NCBI GenBank assembly: GCA_949286705.1
Contig: CASEDF010000004.1
Location: 124,001-188,000, forward strand
Length of the DNA stretch: 64,000 nucleotides
Source of the DNA: an uncultured bacterium
GTDB lineage: Bacteria > Cyanobacteriota > Vampirovibrionia > Gastranaerophilales > Gastranaerophilaceae
Direction: 5' to 3'
This document shows positions 1 to 8,867 of this stretch, one piece after another (position 1 is the first letter of the stretch; each line of letters begins with the position of its first letter). Below the pieces are notes generated by a model that had not been told where the DNA came from, searched no databases, and was given only the letters and a program-made list of their open reading frames with translations. A program made the position numbers and the translations under genes.

Positions 1-671
1 GGGATCAAGAATGTCCACTCTACCTTTTGCAGCTTAAACCATTTAACAATATTGCTCTGATATATTAATAACAAATCAATTAAAGATATTGAAACCGCCA
101 TGCCTAAAAGCATGCCCATAGCCCCGAGATGAAAAAATTTCACAAAAAATACCGAAAGTCCGATTGTCAAAAACTGATTCAAAATAGTTGAAAACGTAAA
201 CGACATTGACTTTAGCTGTGCTCTGATAAGCTGAAATAACAATGCTCTTATAGCAACAGGTATTATTAATAACAAAATTGCAAAGAAATATTTAACAGGA
301 ATATGGAAAAACGAATAAAAATTTTCCCTGAATATATAAGACACAAGAAACATCAACGCAATGTTAAAAGTCAATATAGAAACCAGCGTCGTAAGATATT
401 TCGGCATGTCCTGCATAAGCTGGTGATGCCTGAAAAATCTTAAGCCCGAAAGCCCCACCCAGTCGGAAAACAAAATACACAAGAAAGACAAAAGCGCAAT
501 GGATATTGAATAAAGCCCGTACTGTTCCGGCGGCAAAAGGCTTGTATAAACCGGCACAATCAAGGCATTACCGAGCATGCCGACAATTTTTGACGGAGCA
601 TATTTTGCCATATCACGGAAAATCCCGCGTGTTTGTTCTTCTTCCACTTCCTTATTTTCTACATATTCCAT
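1..671 (-). CDS. Polysaccharide/oligosaccharide flippase (Wzx/MATE-like), partial
   Basis: An open frame begins at the ATG at 671-669 and runs off the left edge of the window, so only about 223 N-terminal residues are visible. After a charged 22-residue start, the protein alternates hydrophobic segments with short basic loops. The first helix region (roughly residues 25-45) has the PSKIVGMLGNALIVPVYTS pattern, followed by a PPEQYGLYSISIALLSFL stretch typical of Wzx/MATE-type exporters that flip lipid-linked sugars across the inner membrane. It lies 35 nt downstream of rimO on the same strand. The family assignment is by pattern, and the substrate cannot be told. Confidence 0.75.
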   Translation of the reverse strand, partial: MEYVENKEVEEEQTRGIFRDMAKYAPSKIVGMLGNALIVPVYTSLLPPEQYGLYSISIALLSFLCILFSDWVGLSGLRFFRHHQLMQDMPKYLTTLVSILTFNIALMFLVSYIFRENFYSFFHIPVKYFFAILLLIIPVAIRALLFQLIRAQLKSMSFTFSTILNQFLTIGLSVFFVKFFHLGAMGMLLGMAVSISLIDLLLIYQSNIVKWFKLQKVEWTFLI

Positions 672-706
672 AAATAATTCCTAAAATATTCTAAACCCCG
701 AAACTA

Positions 707-2020
707 TTATACAACAAATTTTCCAAAAAGGTCATATTCGTCAGCCTTTTCAATTTTAACATTTTCAATATCACCCGGGACAACGGATCTGTCGGATTTA
801 ACATAAACAAGTCCGTCAATTTCCGGTGCGTCATGTTCGGAGCGCAAAATAACGATACCTTCATCCGTAAAGCTTTCAACGATACAGGGAATTGTTTTAC
901 CTATGTAAGATTGATTAATTTCATAGGAAATTTCCTGCTGAAGCGCCATTAACTTTTTATAACGTTCATGCTTAATTTTTGCAGGCACCTGATCGCTCAT
1001 TTCATAAGACGCGGTATTTTTTTCACGTGAATATTCAAAAACCCCCATTTTATCAAACCGCATTTTCTTAACAAATTCATACAAATGTTCAAACTGCTCG
1101 TCGGTTTCTCCGGGATACCCTACGATAAATGCCGTCCTTATTGCAACTCCCGGAATTCTTTCTCTTATTTTATTAATCAATTCTTCGTAATCAAAAGCAG
1201 GTCTGCGCATATTTTCAAGAATTATTTTATCCGAATGCTGGAGCGGAAGATCAATATATTTAACCACTTTATCGCATTTTGCAATTGTATCAATCAATTC
1301 ATCAGTCATCTGGGAAGGATACGCATACATAATCCTAATCCACGAAAGGTTTTCAATTTTGTTAAGCTCTTTCAACAACTCGGGCAGCATTTGTTTTTTA
1401 TACAAATCAAGCCCGTAGCTTGTTGTATCCTGCGCAATTAAAACAATTTCCGCAACACCTTTTGCCACAAGTGATTTAACTTCTTCCACAATATTCTCAA
1501 TCGGACGGGAATGGTAAATCCCTCTGAGATTAGGTATAATACAATAACCGCAATGATAATTGCAGCCGTCGGCAATTTTTACATAAGAACTGGCGCCCAT
1601 GGTAATTTGCTGGCGTTCAACGTTTTCCGGATACACGTACTCGGGCTTTTCGGAAACACATGAAATATATTCCTCATTAGCCTCATCCGCAACCTTATCG
1701 ACGATTCCGACAATTTCTCTTATATTTGAAGTCCCGACCATAGCGCAGATTTCCGGTATGGCATCTTTCAATTCCTCATTGTATTTTTGAGGCAGACATC
1801 CGGTTACAATAACCTTTTTCCCTTTTTCAACCATCTGCAAAATCGATTGCACGGACTCTTTTTCCGCATCATGAATAAATGAACACGTATTAATAATAAC
1901 TATCTGTGCATCATTTTCATCCAGTGTAATCTCATAGCCTTTTGCCGTCAAAAGCCCGAGCATAAGCTCGCTGTCTACCAGATTTTTTGCACAACCGTGA
2001 TTTATAAGCGCTATTTTCAT
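707..2020 (-). CDS. rimO: Ribosomal protein S12 methylthiotransferase RimO
   Basis: This radical-SAM enzyme adds a methylthio group to the conserved Asp of ribosomal protein S12. The 437-residue length is normal for the family. The N-terminal methylthiotransferase domain shows three cysteines at about 10, 46 and 75 (HGCAKN, INTCSF, TGCLP) for one Fe-S cluster. The radical-SAM motif CNYHCGYC at 153-160 binds the second. The C-terminal TRAM domain follows from about residue 370. The short HGC-start and GCAKNLVDSE favour RimO over MiaB/MtaB. The start ATG is preceded by GAGGT. The flippase gene follows 35 nt downstream. Confidence 0.96.
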   Translation of the reverse strand: MKIALINHGCAKNLVDSELMLGLLTAKGYEITLDENDAQIVIINTCSFIHDAEKESVQSILQMVEKGKKVIVTGCLPQKYNEELKDAIPEICAMVGTSNIREIVGIVDKVADEANEEYISCVSEKPEYVYPENVERQQITMGASSYVKIADGCNYHCGYCIIPNLRGIYHSRPIENIVEEVKSLVAKGVAEIVLIAQDTTSYGLDLYKKQMLPELLKELNKIENLSWIRIMYAYPSQMTDELIDTIAKCDKVVKYIDLPLQHSDKIILENMRRPAFDYEELINKIRERIPGVAIRTAFIVGYPGETDEQFEHLYEFVKKMRFDKMGVFEYSREKNTASYEMSDQVPAKIKHERYKKLMALQQEISYEINQSYIGKTIPCIVESFTDEGIVILRSEHDAPEIDGLVYVKSDRSVVPGDIENVKIEKADEYDLFGKFVV

Positions 2021-2084
2021 TACTAAACCTCATTAATGATTGTAGCACAAATAATTTATCAAACTCAATTAATCAAGTCTATTA

Positions 2085-3035
2085 TTATTTTGTCAAACAT
2101 TGCCAATAAGTTTTGTTATTATCCCATGGGCATATGTTATTTAAAGCGTACCAGCTGCAGCCTATTCCGTTGCCCTTCATACTGGAATTCAAATTACAGG
2201 GATAACCGTAGCGATTCTGATTTATCGGAGAATTGGAAAAATCAATTTCTTCAAGCTCTTCATCGGTATATTCACGGGTTTGCCTGATACCCGCAAGGGA
2301 ATCATTTTCCTTATCCACCCGGAACAAAAATATGTCCCAGCCCAATTTGTTAGGACCCTTAGCCCCATTAATATCCACACCGAAATTTATATAAAACTCA
2401 TTAATATTCACGTTCATATAAGTTCCGTCCGGCATAATATCGGTATAAAATAAGGTATAGCTCATTCCTCCGAGATCAGCCGAAGACAGCCCGCTATGCC
2501 TGTTATTAAACGATGAAATATCCGCTCTTTGAAGATCATAACCGCTAACTCCAGACTTTTCAGGCATCATAACCTTATAAAAAGCCTGCATACAATTGTT
2601 CTCATTAATATATGCTGACCCGTTATGCACAGTGCAGTACTGCCCCAAAGAACCTGTTTCCAAATCAGCTTTTGCACGAAGAATAATTTGAGATGCAACG
2701 GCGTAAGTTTTTTTAAATTGAGCTTCCAAAACTTTTTTTTGATAATTACTTACCAATGTCGGAATAGTAAGCGCTGCAACAATTCCGATTATCCCGAGGG
2801 TTATCAGAACTTCAGCCAAAGTAAACGCGACACGACGAATGTTGTCTGACATGTCTACGTACGTAGCACACTCGGCTAACGTGAAGGCGGCTTTTTTAAC
2901 GTGAGTGAAGTGAGTTTTTTTGTCATCCTGAACATAACTATGTTGGGCTACATTACTATTACGAATGTTTCTTCTTACTGCCTTAGTATCAGTCGCCCCC
3001 CCCCCAGCAATTTCAGACTTTTTATAAACCATCAT
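2085..3035 (-). CDS. Type IV pilin-like/pseudopilin precursor with G10 leader tract (frame open)
   Basis: Precursor of a secreted or fibre-forming pseudopilin. The class III signal (VAFTLAEVLITLGIIGIVAALTIPTL) has the usual Glu5 and hydrophobic helix but Ala instead of Gly before the cleaved Phe. The body is a soluble domain with several cysteines and a C-terminal WALNNICPW region, typical of this lineage's prepilins. The leader is unusually long, at 73 residues before the cleavage site. It contains ten consecutive G (coding strand), read as GGGA, and a second FTLAE about 24 residues upstream of the real one. The tandem ATGs at 3035 and 3032 are preceded by AAGGAG. One G more or fewer would close the frame at once. 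Confidence 0.85.
   Translation of the reverse strand: MMVYKKSEIAGGGATDTKAVRRNIRNSNVAQHSYVQDDKKTHFTHVKKAAFTLAECATYVDMSDNIRRVAFTLAEVLITLGIIGIVAALTIPTLVSNYQKKVLEAQFKKTYAVASQIILRAKADLETGSLGQYCTVHNGSAYINENNCMQAFYKVMMPEKSGVSGYDLQRADISSFNNRHSGLSSADLGGMSYTLFYTDIMPDGTYMNVNINEFYINFGVDINGAKGPNKLGWDIFLFRVDKENDSLAGIRQTREYTDEELEEIDFSNSPINQNRYGYPCNLNSSMKGNGIGCSWYALNNICPWDNNKTYWQCLTK
2835..2969 (-). repeat. 126-bp in-frame insertion bounded by 9-bp direct repeats
   Basis: The 9-mer acgaatgtt occurs at 2835-2843 and 2961-2969, exactly 126 bp (42 codons) apart, inside the prepilin leader. The segment between encodes an extra AAFTLAE motif and the 12-bp palindrome CTACGTACGTAG. Compared with the leader at 24.6 kb, where NIR is followed directly by RVAFTLAE, this segment looks inserted. 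Confidence 0.6.
2996..3005 (-). repeat. G10 homopolymer in prepilin leader (phase-variation candidate, open state)
   Basis: Ten C on the plus strand (G10 in the coding strand) lie 10 codons after the start codon. In the present state the frame passes through it. With nine G the reading ends at a TAA 13 codons after the start of the tract, and with eleven G it meets TGA within five codons. Such G/C runs are classic slipped-strand contingency sites. Confidence 0.7.
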
Positions 3036-3120
3036 TTATCTCCTTTTTATAAAAAATAACATATATTTTTTTATTTTGCAATAACTTTACAAGACACCGA
3101 ACAAAGTGTAAAATATTAAT

Positions 3121-3885
3121 ATGAAGAAGTTTCTGCCGGCATTAATTTTAATATTTTTCTTTATGTCCCCCGCTTATGCGAAAAAAGACGACATTCCCGA
3201 GGTCAAATTTCAGCGTATATTTTTAACAGACACATCCGAAGCCGAAGATTATATCGAACCTGAAAATATACCGTTAAAAGGCTACGCGCAATACATTGAA
3301 GATAGTGAAGCCATATACCTTATGGATGACAATAATCAATTTGTATTAAATTTAAAAGTACCGCAAAAAATAACCCAACAGACCTTACATGACAAACACG
3401 AAAAAATATTTGCAAGACAGCCGCAGCTATATTCAAAATACGAAGCAGAAGAATTTCAGGTTATTCCAAAAGAAGGCAGCAGCATAGTAACACAAGGTCC
3501 GATTTCTTTTGGGACAAATATGACAAGAGATGTAGATTACGGACAACTTGAACACGTTGCGACATTTTTTACCCGTTATGACAAAGGCAGGTTTGCAATA
3601 AATACGGCTTACGAACGAACAATAGGCAGTACTTATAATAATTATTATGACAATCTGTATATTGCACCCGAACTAAAATTGAATAAATATATGTCAATAC
3701 GCAATACACTGACAGCTGATATTACAAGAGAACGCAAAAAAAATGAAGTTGTATTGTCGGTAAAACCTCTGGCAAAAAAACATGGCGACAGGCTTAATCT
3801 TGAAGTCGGCGCAAGCCAAACCTATGACGCAACAAATGCGTTGATACGAAAACAAATCAAATTTAACACTAAATTTAAATTGTAA
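3121..3885 (+). CDS. Secreted, probably outer-membrane-associated protein of unknown function
   Basis: A 254-residue protein with a clear Sec signal peptide (residues 1-20, ending SPAYA-KK). No known family was recognised. The second half (about 140-254) is rich in alternating polar/aromatic strands such as TFFTRYDKGRFAINTAYERT and ends in FNTKFKL, a pattern compatible with an incomplete beta-barrel or beta-sandwich in the outer membrane. It begins a plus-strand group and is followed 42 nt later by the FtsB/DivIC-like gene, so it may be co-transcribed with that gene. Function is unknown, and the outer-membrane location is an inference from strand periodicity only. Confidence 0.6.
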   Translation: MKKFLPALILIFFFMSPAYAKKDDIPEVKFQRIFLTDTSEAEDYIEPENIPLKGYAQYIEDSEAIYLMDDNNQFVLNLKVPQKITQQTLHDKHEKIFARQPQLYSKYEAEEFQVIPKEGSSIVTQGPISFGTNMTRDVDYGQLEHVATFFTRYDKGRFAINTAYERTIGSTYNNYYDNLYIAPELKLNKYMSIRNTLTADITRERKKNEVVLSVKPLAKKHGDRLNLEVGASQTYDATNALIRKQIKFNTKFKL

Positions 3886-3927
3886 CATTATTTGTATGCA
3901 AAATTAATTTCTATTATAATTAAAAAG

Positions 3928-4356
3928 ATGGAAAAACGAACAAAAGGTAAAAATAAAAAGTCACAACCGGCATCGCAACAAAATGCCGCCCTTAAAAAAT
4001 CACGAAAAGAATTGCGCAAAACAGGATTTTACTATTCTTTTTTAACAATTGTGCTGTTATTTTGTCTTATACAAATAGGATTCAGCGCGATTTTAAACAT
4101 ATCCAAACTTGTTGCGTATAAGGCAAAAATCATAACCTTAAAAAAGACTTTAAACGATGCTGAAGAACACAACAAAAACCTGAAAGAAGAAATCAAACTT
4201 TATTCCACCACACAAAATCTTGAAGGGATTGCAAGAAACACTCTCAAAATGGCGGGCGAAGATGAAGTTCTGATTATAATTAATAACGCGAATCCGGATC
4301 CGAAAAATAATAACAAAAAACACAACAAAAAATCAGAGGTAAAAAATGCTCAGTGA
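3928..4356 (+). CDS. Septum formation initiator family protein (FtsB/DivIC-like)
   Basis: Small bitopic division protein. The likely start is the ATG at 3928, because the longer frame opens with a TTG at 3892. The basic cytoplasmic N-terminus (MEKRTKGKNKK) is followed by one transmembrane helix (about residues 36-60, FYYSFLTIVLLFCLIQIG). A coiled coil comes next (about 62-105), then the family's ARNTLKMAGEDEVLI motif. Proteins of this type bridge early and late divisome components in the periplasm. The Lys/Asn-rich C-terminus is poorly conserved. The gene overlaps the next TPR gene by 11 nt, which suggests coupled translation. Confidence 0.75.
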   Translation: MEKRTKGKNKKSQPASQQNAALKKSRKELRKTGFYYSFLTIVLLFCLIQIGFSAILNISKLVAYKAKIITLKKTLNDAEEHNKNLKEEIKLYSTTQNLEGIARNTLKMAGEDEVLIIINNANPDPKNNNKKHNKKSEVKNAQ

Positions 4357-5929
4357 AGAAAAAGAAGTTCTTGAATATATAAAGGAAGCATTTTCTCTCA
4401 GATCAAGAGAATTATACAAACCTGCCGTCGAAATGCTTTATAAAGCACTTGCGCTTGACAATGATAATATTGAAGTTCTCTATCAACTGGGCGAATTATA
4501 TGCCTTAATGCAAAACCACACAAGAGCGGCAGGCTATCTGGATCAGGTTATTACAAAAGATCCGGGGCATACCGAAAGCCTTAGACTTTACAAACAAATT
4601 TCAGAGGATTTGAATGATTTTGAAAAAGCCCTTTCCTTTGCTGAAAAATTATTTGAATTAAATAAAAATAGAGAAGATTTAAAAGAAATAATAAGACTGG
4701 CAGGGAAACTTAAATTAACCGATAAAATAAAAGCATATCAAGCGACGGATTTTACGAATTCTGACGTAATTTATGAAATAGCAAAAGCTTTATACGACAA
4801 CGGCGAAATTCAGGAAGCAAAAAAAATTTTAACCGACCGTCAAAATGACGATAGCGAAAATATAAAAGTACTGCTCGGGAAAATTTATTTTGACGAAAAC
4901 GACCTTGAAAAATCGCGGGAAATCTTTGAAAGTTTCGGCAAAAATACGGACAACACAGAGGTTTTAAACTATCAGGGCTTATTTGCACTTGAAGATATGA
5001 ATTTTACGGAGGCCATAAAATGTTTTTCAAAAGCTTCATCAATAAACAAAAACAATCCCGTGTATTTTTACAATCTCGGAAACGCATACTTCTTTAACGG
5101 CTGGATGGAAGAAGCTCAAAATGCCTATTCAAAAGCGATTTATCTGGCTCCCGACAATATGGATTACCGTTATTCACTCTGCTATTTGTACTATGAAACA
5201 AAAGATTTTGACAAATGCAAAAAAGAAGCCGATGCAATACTTTCCACATATCCAAAACATTACTCTACACGGGTTTTAAAGGCATTGTTGCTTGACAACA
5301 ATAACGAATTTATGCAGGCAAAAAACATTCTGGAAGAAAATGTCAAAGAGGGCTGTGATGATGATTTTACATTGCTTTCGCTCGGAAAAACCTACAGCCG
5401 GCTTGACATGTTTGAAAAAGCCGAAAAAACAATTTTAAAAGTAATTGAGCGGAATCCTGATAACTTAAACTATATAACGGATTTAGCGGACATATACATA
5501 AGAGAAAAAAAATACGACAAATCGCTTGAACTTGTCCAAAAGACAATAAATCTGAATCCGAATTACGTATACGGTTATGTGCTTGGCGCCAAAACAGCAT
5601 ATTTAAGCGGTGATTTTGAAACCTGCAAAAGCTATGCACAAGAGGCTCTTGGGCTTGATATGAACTGTGCCGAGGGATATTATTATCTGGCACTTGTAAG
5701 ATTTAATGAAGAAGATTATGAAGAAGCCGTTGAATGTATGAAACGCGCCATAACTTATGACGTTGCAAATCCTAAGTATTATGCAGAGATGAGCAAAATA
5801 TATAAAGCACAGAATAATATTAAAACCGCGCTTGAATACATTGCGGAAGCCGAAAGCATAGACAATTCAACGGAATACAAGCTGATGTATCAGGAGCTTG
5901 CCGCCCTCAACCGCAAGAAAAACTACTAA
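4346..5929 (+). CDS. Tetratricopeptide repeat protein
   Basis: The 527-residue protein is built almost wholly of TPR units of about 34 residues. Examples of the W/L-G-Y-A-F-A-P spacing are ALDNDNIEVLYQLGELYALM, NPVYFYNLGNAYFFNGWMEEA and NPKYYAEMSKIYKAQNN. It has no signal peptide or transmembrane segment, so it probably acts as a cytoplasmic scaffold. It overlaps the FtsB/DivIC-like gene by 11 nt, which hints at a role near cell division or envelope assembly, but nothing in the sequence defines a partner. The TPR assignment is firm and the role is unknown. Confidence 0.85.
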   Translation: MLSEEKEVLEYIKEAFSLRSRELYKPAVEMLYKALALDNDNIEVLYQLGELYALMQNHTRAAGYLDQVITKDPGHTESLRLYKQISEDLNDFEKALSFAEKLFELNKNREDLKEIIRLAGKLKLTDKIKAYQATDFTNSDVIYEIAKALYDNGEIQEAKKILTDRQNDDSENIKVLLGKIYFDENDLEKSREIFESFGKNTDNTEVLNYQGLFALEDMNFTEAIKCFSKASSINKNNPVYFYNLGNAYFFNGWMEEAQNAYSKAIYLAPDNMDYRYSLCYLYYETKDFDKCKKEADAILSTYPKHYSTRVLKALLLDNNNEFMQAKNILEENVKEGCDDDFTLLSLGKTYSRLDMFEKAEKTILKVIERNPDNLNYITDLADIYIREKKYDKSLELVQKTINLNPNYVYGYVLGAKTAYLSGDFETCKSYAQEALGLDMNCAEGYYYLALVRFNEEDYEEAVECMKRAITYDVANPKYYAEMSKIYKAQNNIKTALEYIAEAESIDNSTEYKLMYQELAALNRKKNY

Positions 5930-6018
5930 TCCTCCGGCGACTTTTTAATGTAGATTTGCCTTAAAAAAATATATAAGTATAATATAAAATATAACGAACC
6001 GGAGAGATTAGCGGATAT

Positions 6019-6687
6019 ATGAAAAAATTACTTACTGCAATATTATTAATAGGAATAGGCATAACACCTGCGTTTTCAAAGGAAGAAGACGATGTTGTGC
6101 CGGTAAATTTCCCCAAAAAATACACACGCGAATATATTGAACAAATTAAACCCCAGTACAAATCCGTCGGCAAAGACGAAATTTTTTACGTTGCGCTTGA
6201 TATGCTCAAAAACACAACAGGCGACTTTTCCAGAAAAGCAATTCTGGGGAACAATTTAACAGAACGCCCCGTAAAAATCGAATTCAGAGATTTGGGTTCA
6301 ATAAACAAAGACTATGCCTCTTTTGACGCACTGGGCTGGAAAAAAGGCAAACGTCTTTATATTTTCATCAACCCGCGTCACAAAGACGCACCCCCCGGAG
6401 CTTTAGCCGCGCTTTTATCGCATGAAGCATTGCATCAGGATGAATACAACTCGCTTGCCGAAGAAACTTATGCCTGGACAATGGAAGCCTCTGTCTGGTG
6501 CGAAATTTTAAAAGAATTTCCGGAAAGCGACGACGATAACCTTCATCCGCTCGTTGACAGAGAAAATACCCTCAAACAACTTTTTGAAAAAGGCAATTAC
6601 ACAAATAAATACCTTAAAAAAACCGTAGTCCAAAACGAAGGCTACAAAAATCTTCCGTCAACATCGCCGGGGTTTGAAGATTTATAA
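6019..6687 (+). CDS. Secreted putative zinc metallopeptidase-like protein (HEALH motif)
   Basis: A 222-residue protein with a Sec signal peptide (residues 1-20, ITPAFS). Around residue 135 it has HEALHQDEYNSLAEE. This is an HExxH zinc motif with a Glu eleven residues after the second His, as in minimal gluzincin-type metallopeptidases or anti-bacterial/peptidase-like remnants. No wider family was recognised. Its neighbours are a TPR protein and a CtpA-type protease, so envelope protein turnover is a reasonable guess. Catalytic activity is not shown. The gene starts with ATG after GGAGAG. Confidence 0.6.
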   Translation: MKKLLTAILLIGIGITPAFSKEEDDVVPVNFPKKYTREYIEQIKPQYKSVGKDEIFYVALDMLKNTTGDFSRKAILGNNLTERPVKIEFRDLGSINKDYASFDALGWKKGKRLYIFINPRHKDAPPGALAALLSHEALHQDEYNSLAEETYAWTMEASVWCEILKEFPESDDDNLHPLVDRENTLKQLFEKGNYTNKYLKKTVVQNEGYKNLPSTSPGFEDL

Positions 6688-6737
6688 AATAATTAATCGG
6701 GTTACTTAAAAAGTATATTGATTATAAAAATCCCTTG

Positions 6738-7994
6738 ATGTTAAATATTCGTATGAAGAAAAAACAGTTATTTCTATTTTTAATAATTGTAATTGCGTTA
6801 TTTGCTCTCAACGGACTGTTTTTGAGAGTGCATAACCCCATGTTCGGCGACAACTCGGAAGAAATGATTAACCATGAAAAAGTTTCTTCTCAAAAACTTT
6901 TTGAGAACACCTGGGAAACTATTCGGGAGAATTATTATGACGCGACAATGAACCATCAGGTCTGGAACCGCTGGAAAACACATTATCACGGCAAAATCAA
7001 AACCGATGAAGATGCAAAAGTCGCAATCCAGACAATGCTGGAAAGCCTTGATGATCCGTATTCACGCTATATGAGCAAAACCGAATACGCGGATCAAAAC
7101 ACGTCCATCAATTCAAAAATTACCGGAATAGGCGTAAATATAGCAACAACTTCAGGGAAAGTTCAGATAATAAGCGTTATGGAAGGCACGCCTGCCCAAT
7201 TTGCAAATCTCCAAAACGGTGACATAATTACCTCAATTGACGGCAAAGACGTAAACGGACTTCCGCTATCAGATGTTGCAAATATGGTCAGAGGTCCTGA
7301 AAACACCTTTGTTGAGCTGTCAATATTAAGAGGCAAAGACAAATTCAACAAAAAAGTCATACGAAAAGAAATTAAAATAAAAACCGTCAGAAGCTCAGTT
7401 GACAAAAACATCGGCTACATCCAGATTATGACGTTCATCGGCTCAACCACCCCGAACGAATTTTTGGAAGCTCTGGAAAAGACGAAAAAATCCGACGGTT
7501 TGATTTTGGATTTACGCGGGAATACAGGCGGTTTACTGCCAAACGCAATATTCATCGCGAATCTTTTTATTCCGGAGGGGAATATCGTAAGTATTGTCGG
7601 CAGAAACGGCTTCAAATATGATATTTATGCACAGGACACGGAATTTAACGTGAATAAGCCCATGATAGTTCTTGTTGACGGGGCAAGCGCAAGCGCAAGC
7701 GAAATTCTGTCAGGCGCGCTGAAAGATTACAAAAAAGCAAAACTTTTAGGCTCCCAAACCTACGGCAAAGGTATGGTGCAAAAGATTATTCCGCTGCCGA
7801 ATGAAACAGGGTTAAACCTTACAATCGCAAAATATTTAACTCCCAACGGCACGGATATCAATAAAAAGGGTATAACTCCCGACATTGAAGTCAACTTTAC
7901 TATGGAAGACGTCAAAAAACAAAACGATGTACAGCTTTCAACCGCCAAATCAATCCTTAACGAAATGATAGGTCAAAAGCTTGCCGGTAAATAA
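6738..7994 (+). CDS. C-terminal processing peptidase, S41 family (CtpA-like)
   Basis: Periplasmic serine protease anchored by one N-terminal helix (about residues 10-30). The order is linker, PDZ domain (about 105-190, with TGIGVNI and GDIITSIDGKDV), then the S41 catalytic core with RGNTGG. The catalytic Ser lies in SASASE near residue 321 and the Lys in GSQTYGKGMVQ near 344. The frame can be extended to a TTG at 6735, but the ATG at 6738 or 6753 (MKKKQLF) is more likely. The family trims C-termini of exported proteins such as cyanobacterial D1 or penicillin-binding proteins. The substrate here is unknown. Confidence 0.92.
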   Translation: MLNIRMKKKQLFLFLIIVIALFALNGLFLRVHNPMFGDNSEEMINHEKVSSQKLFENTWETIRENYYDATMNHQVWNRWKTHYHGKIKTDEDAKVAIQTMLESLDDPYSRYMSKTEYADQNTSINSKITGIGVNIATTSGKVQIISVMEGTPAQFANLQNGDIITSIDGKDVNGLPLSDVANMVRGPENTFVELSILRGKDKFNKKVIRKEIKIKTVRSSVDKNIGYIQIMTFIGSTTPNEFLEALEKTKKSDGLILDLRGNTGGLLPNAIFIANLFIPEGNIVSIVGRNGFKYDIYAQDTEFNVNKPMIVLVDGASASASEILSGALKDYKKAKLLGSQTYGKGMVQKIIPLPNETGLNLTIAKYLTPNGTDINKKGITPDIEVNFTMEDVKKQNDVQLSTAKSILNEMIGQKLAGK

Positions 7995-7995
7995 T

Positions 7996-8736
7996 TTACC
8001 AGTCGTAATCGTCGCTTATTTTCCAGCCGTCATATTTGATTAATGCTGCGCATGATCTGCGCCATCCGCTATTGTTGCAATCTTCCAAAAGCGCTGTTCT
8101 TTCGTCCATATTACCGGCACTTGCATTATAAAATTCTATATTCCCTGAGTCAGGAGTGATCTTAACAAGAAAATAATCCTTACCTGCCATATTAGGTTTT
8201 GCTGTTCCGTTTATATCAAGCCAAAACAATATAGATCCGCCGGCCATGCAACCATTTTCATCGCACTTGGATGAATTATACACGGCAGATATAGACGAAC
8301 CATCCTGCAAAATTACATTATATTTATAAGTTGCCATATTCATGTCATTAGACGGACTGTTGTGCGCTTCTCCGAAACACCCTTTATCTGATGATATTCC
8401 ACAGTTTTTAGCAACTTTTAAGTGTGGCAAAAAGTAATTTTCCATGAAATCTGCTACATTTTTGTGTGCAGTTTCAGAATCCATATCAAAATTACCATTA
8501 ATATTATTTAATAATATATTGTCACCGCCGTCGGCTTTTGCAAACAAATAAGCCTGATTTAATATTGAATACATTTTTTGCAATTTAGTAACGGTCTGTT
8601 TTTTCTCATACTTTACAATTAATGTCGGAATTGTCATTGCAGCTACTATACCGATTATGCCGAGGGTGATTAAGATTTCTGCAAGAGTAAATGCGGCTTT
8701 TTGGGAAGATACTAAGTTACTAAGACAGTAAGGCAC
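7996..8736 (-). CDS. Type IV pilin-like/pseudopilin precursor, leader frame interrupted
   Basis: The body is an intact pseudopilin: AAFTLAEILITLGIIGIVAAMTIPTL at the N-terminus, then a soluble cysteine-containing domain. The longest in-frame start is a GTG at 8736 with no ribosome-binding site. A much better start (ATG at 8894-8892 after aaaggag) lies upstream, but it reads through a G9 tract into TAA at 8849-8847 (15-residue peptide). With G10 the frame matches the prepilin but meets a single TAA further on, and with G11 or G8 it meets TAG. This copy is therefore either silent at present, read from the GTG, or decaying. Confidence 0.75.
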   Translation of the reverse strand: MPYCLSNLVSSQKAAFTLAEILITLGIIGIVAAMTIPTLIVKYEKKQTVTKLQKMYSILNQAYLFAKADGGDNILLNNINGNFDMDSETAHKNVADFMENYFLPHLKVAKNCGISSDKGCFGEAHNSPSNDMNMATYKYNVILQDGSSISAVYNSSKCDENGCMAGGSILFWLDINGTAKPNMAGKDYFLVKITPDSGNIEFYNASAGNMDERTALLEDCNNSGWRRSCAALIKYDGWKISDDYDW

Positions 8737-8804
8737 TAAGAAAGTATTTTTGTCATTCTGAGCTTTCTGCCGAGCAAAACAATTGAGTATTTAGTATCTT
8801 AGTA

Positions 8805-8867
8805 TCTTTACACAACCAATACCGCCAAAACCCTTTTCCTGGCTACTTAGGAGAGTCGCCCCCCCCC
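8805..8867 (-). repeat. Shared prepilin leader repeat, copy 1
   Basis: This 63-nt block matches 24665-24727 without gaps, with 5 visible mismatches. It begins with a 38-nt identical stretch and ends in the G9/C9 tract. It encodes the leader region between start codon and prepilin signal. Confidence 0.75.
8859..8867 (-). repeat. G9 homopolymer in prepilin leader (second copy)
   Basis: Nine C on the plus strand (G9 in coding sense) lie nine codons after the ribosome-binding-site-preceded ATG at 8894. The flanks are nearly the same as those of the G9 tract at 24719-24727. Confidence 0.65.

Noticed and set aside
2035-2287. Plus-strand frame between rimO and the prepilin
   Set aside because: Antisense to a well-supported prepilin body, no ribosome site and no protein-like composition.
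5367-5693. Minus-strand frame in the TPR gene
   Set aside because: Antisense shadow of a regular repeat-coding sequence.
6392-6397. C6 run in the HEALH gene as a further phase-variation tract
   Set aside because: Only six C, inside conserved coding sequence and far from the start; too short to count with the leader tracts.
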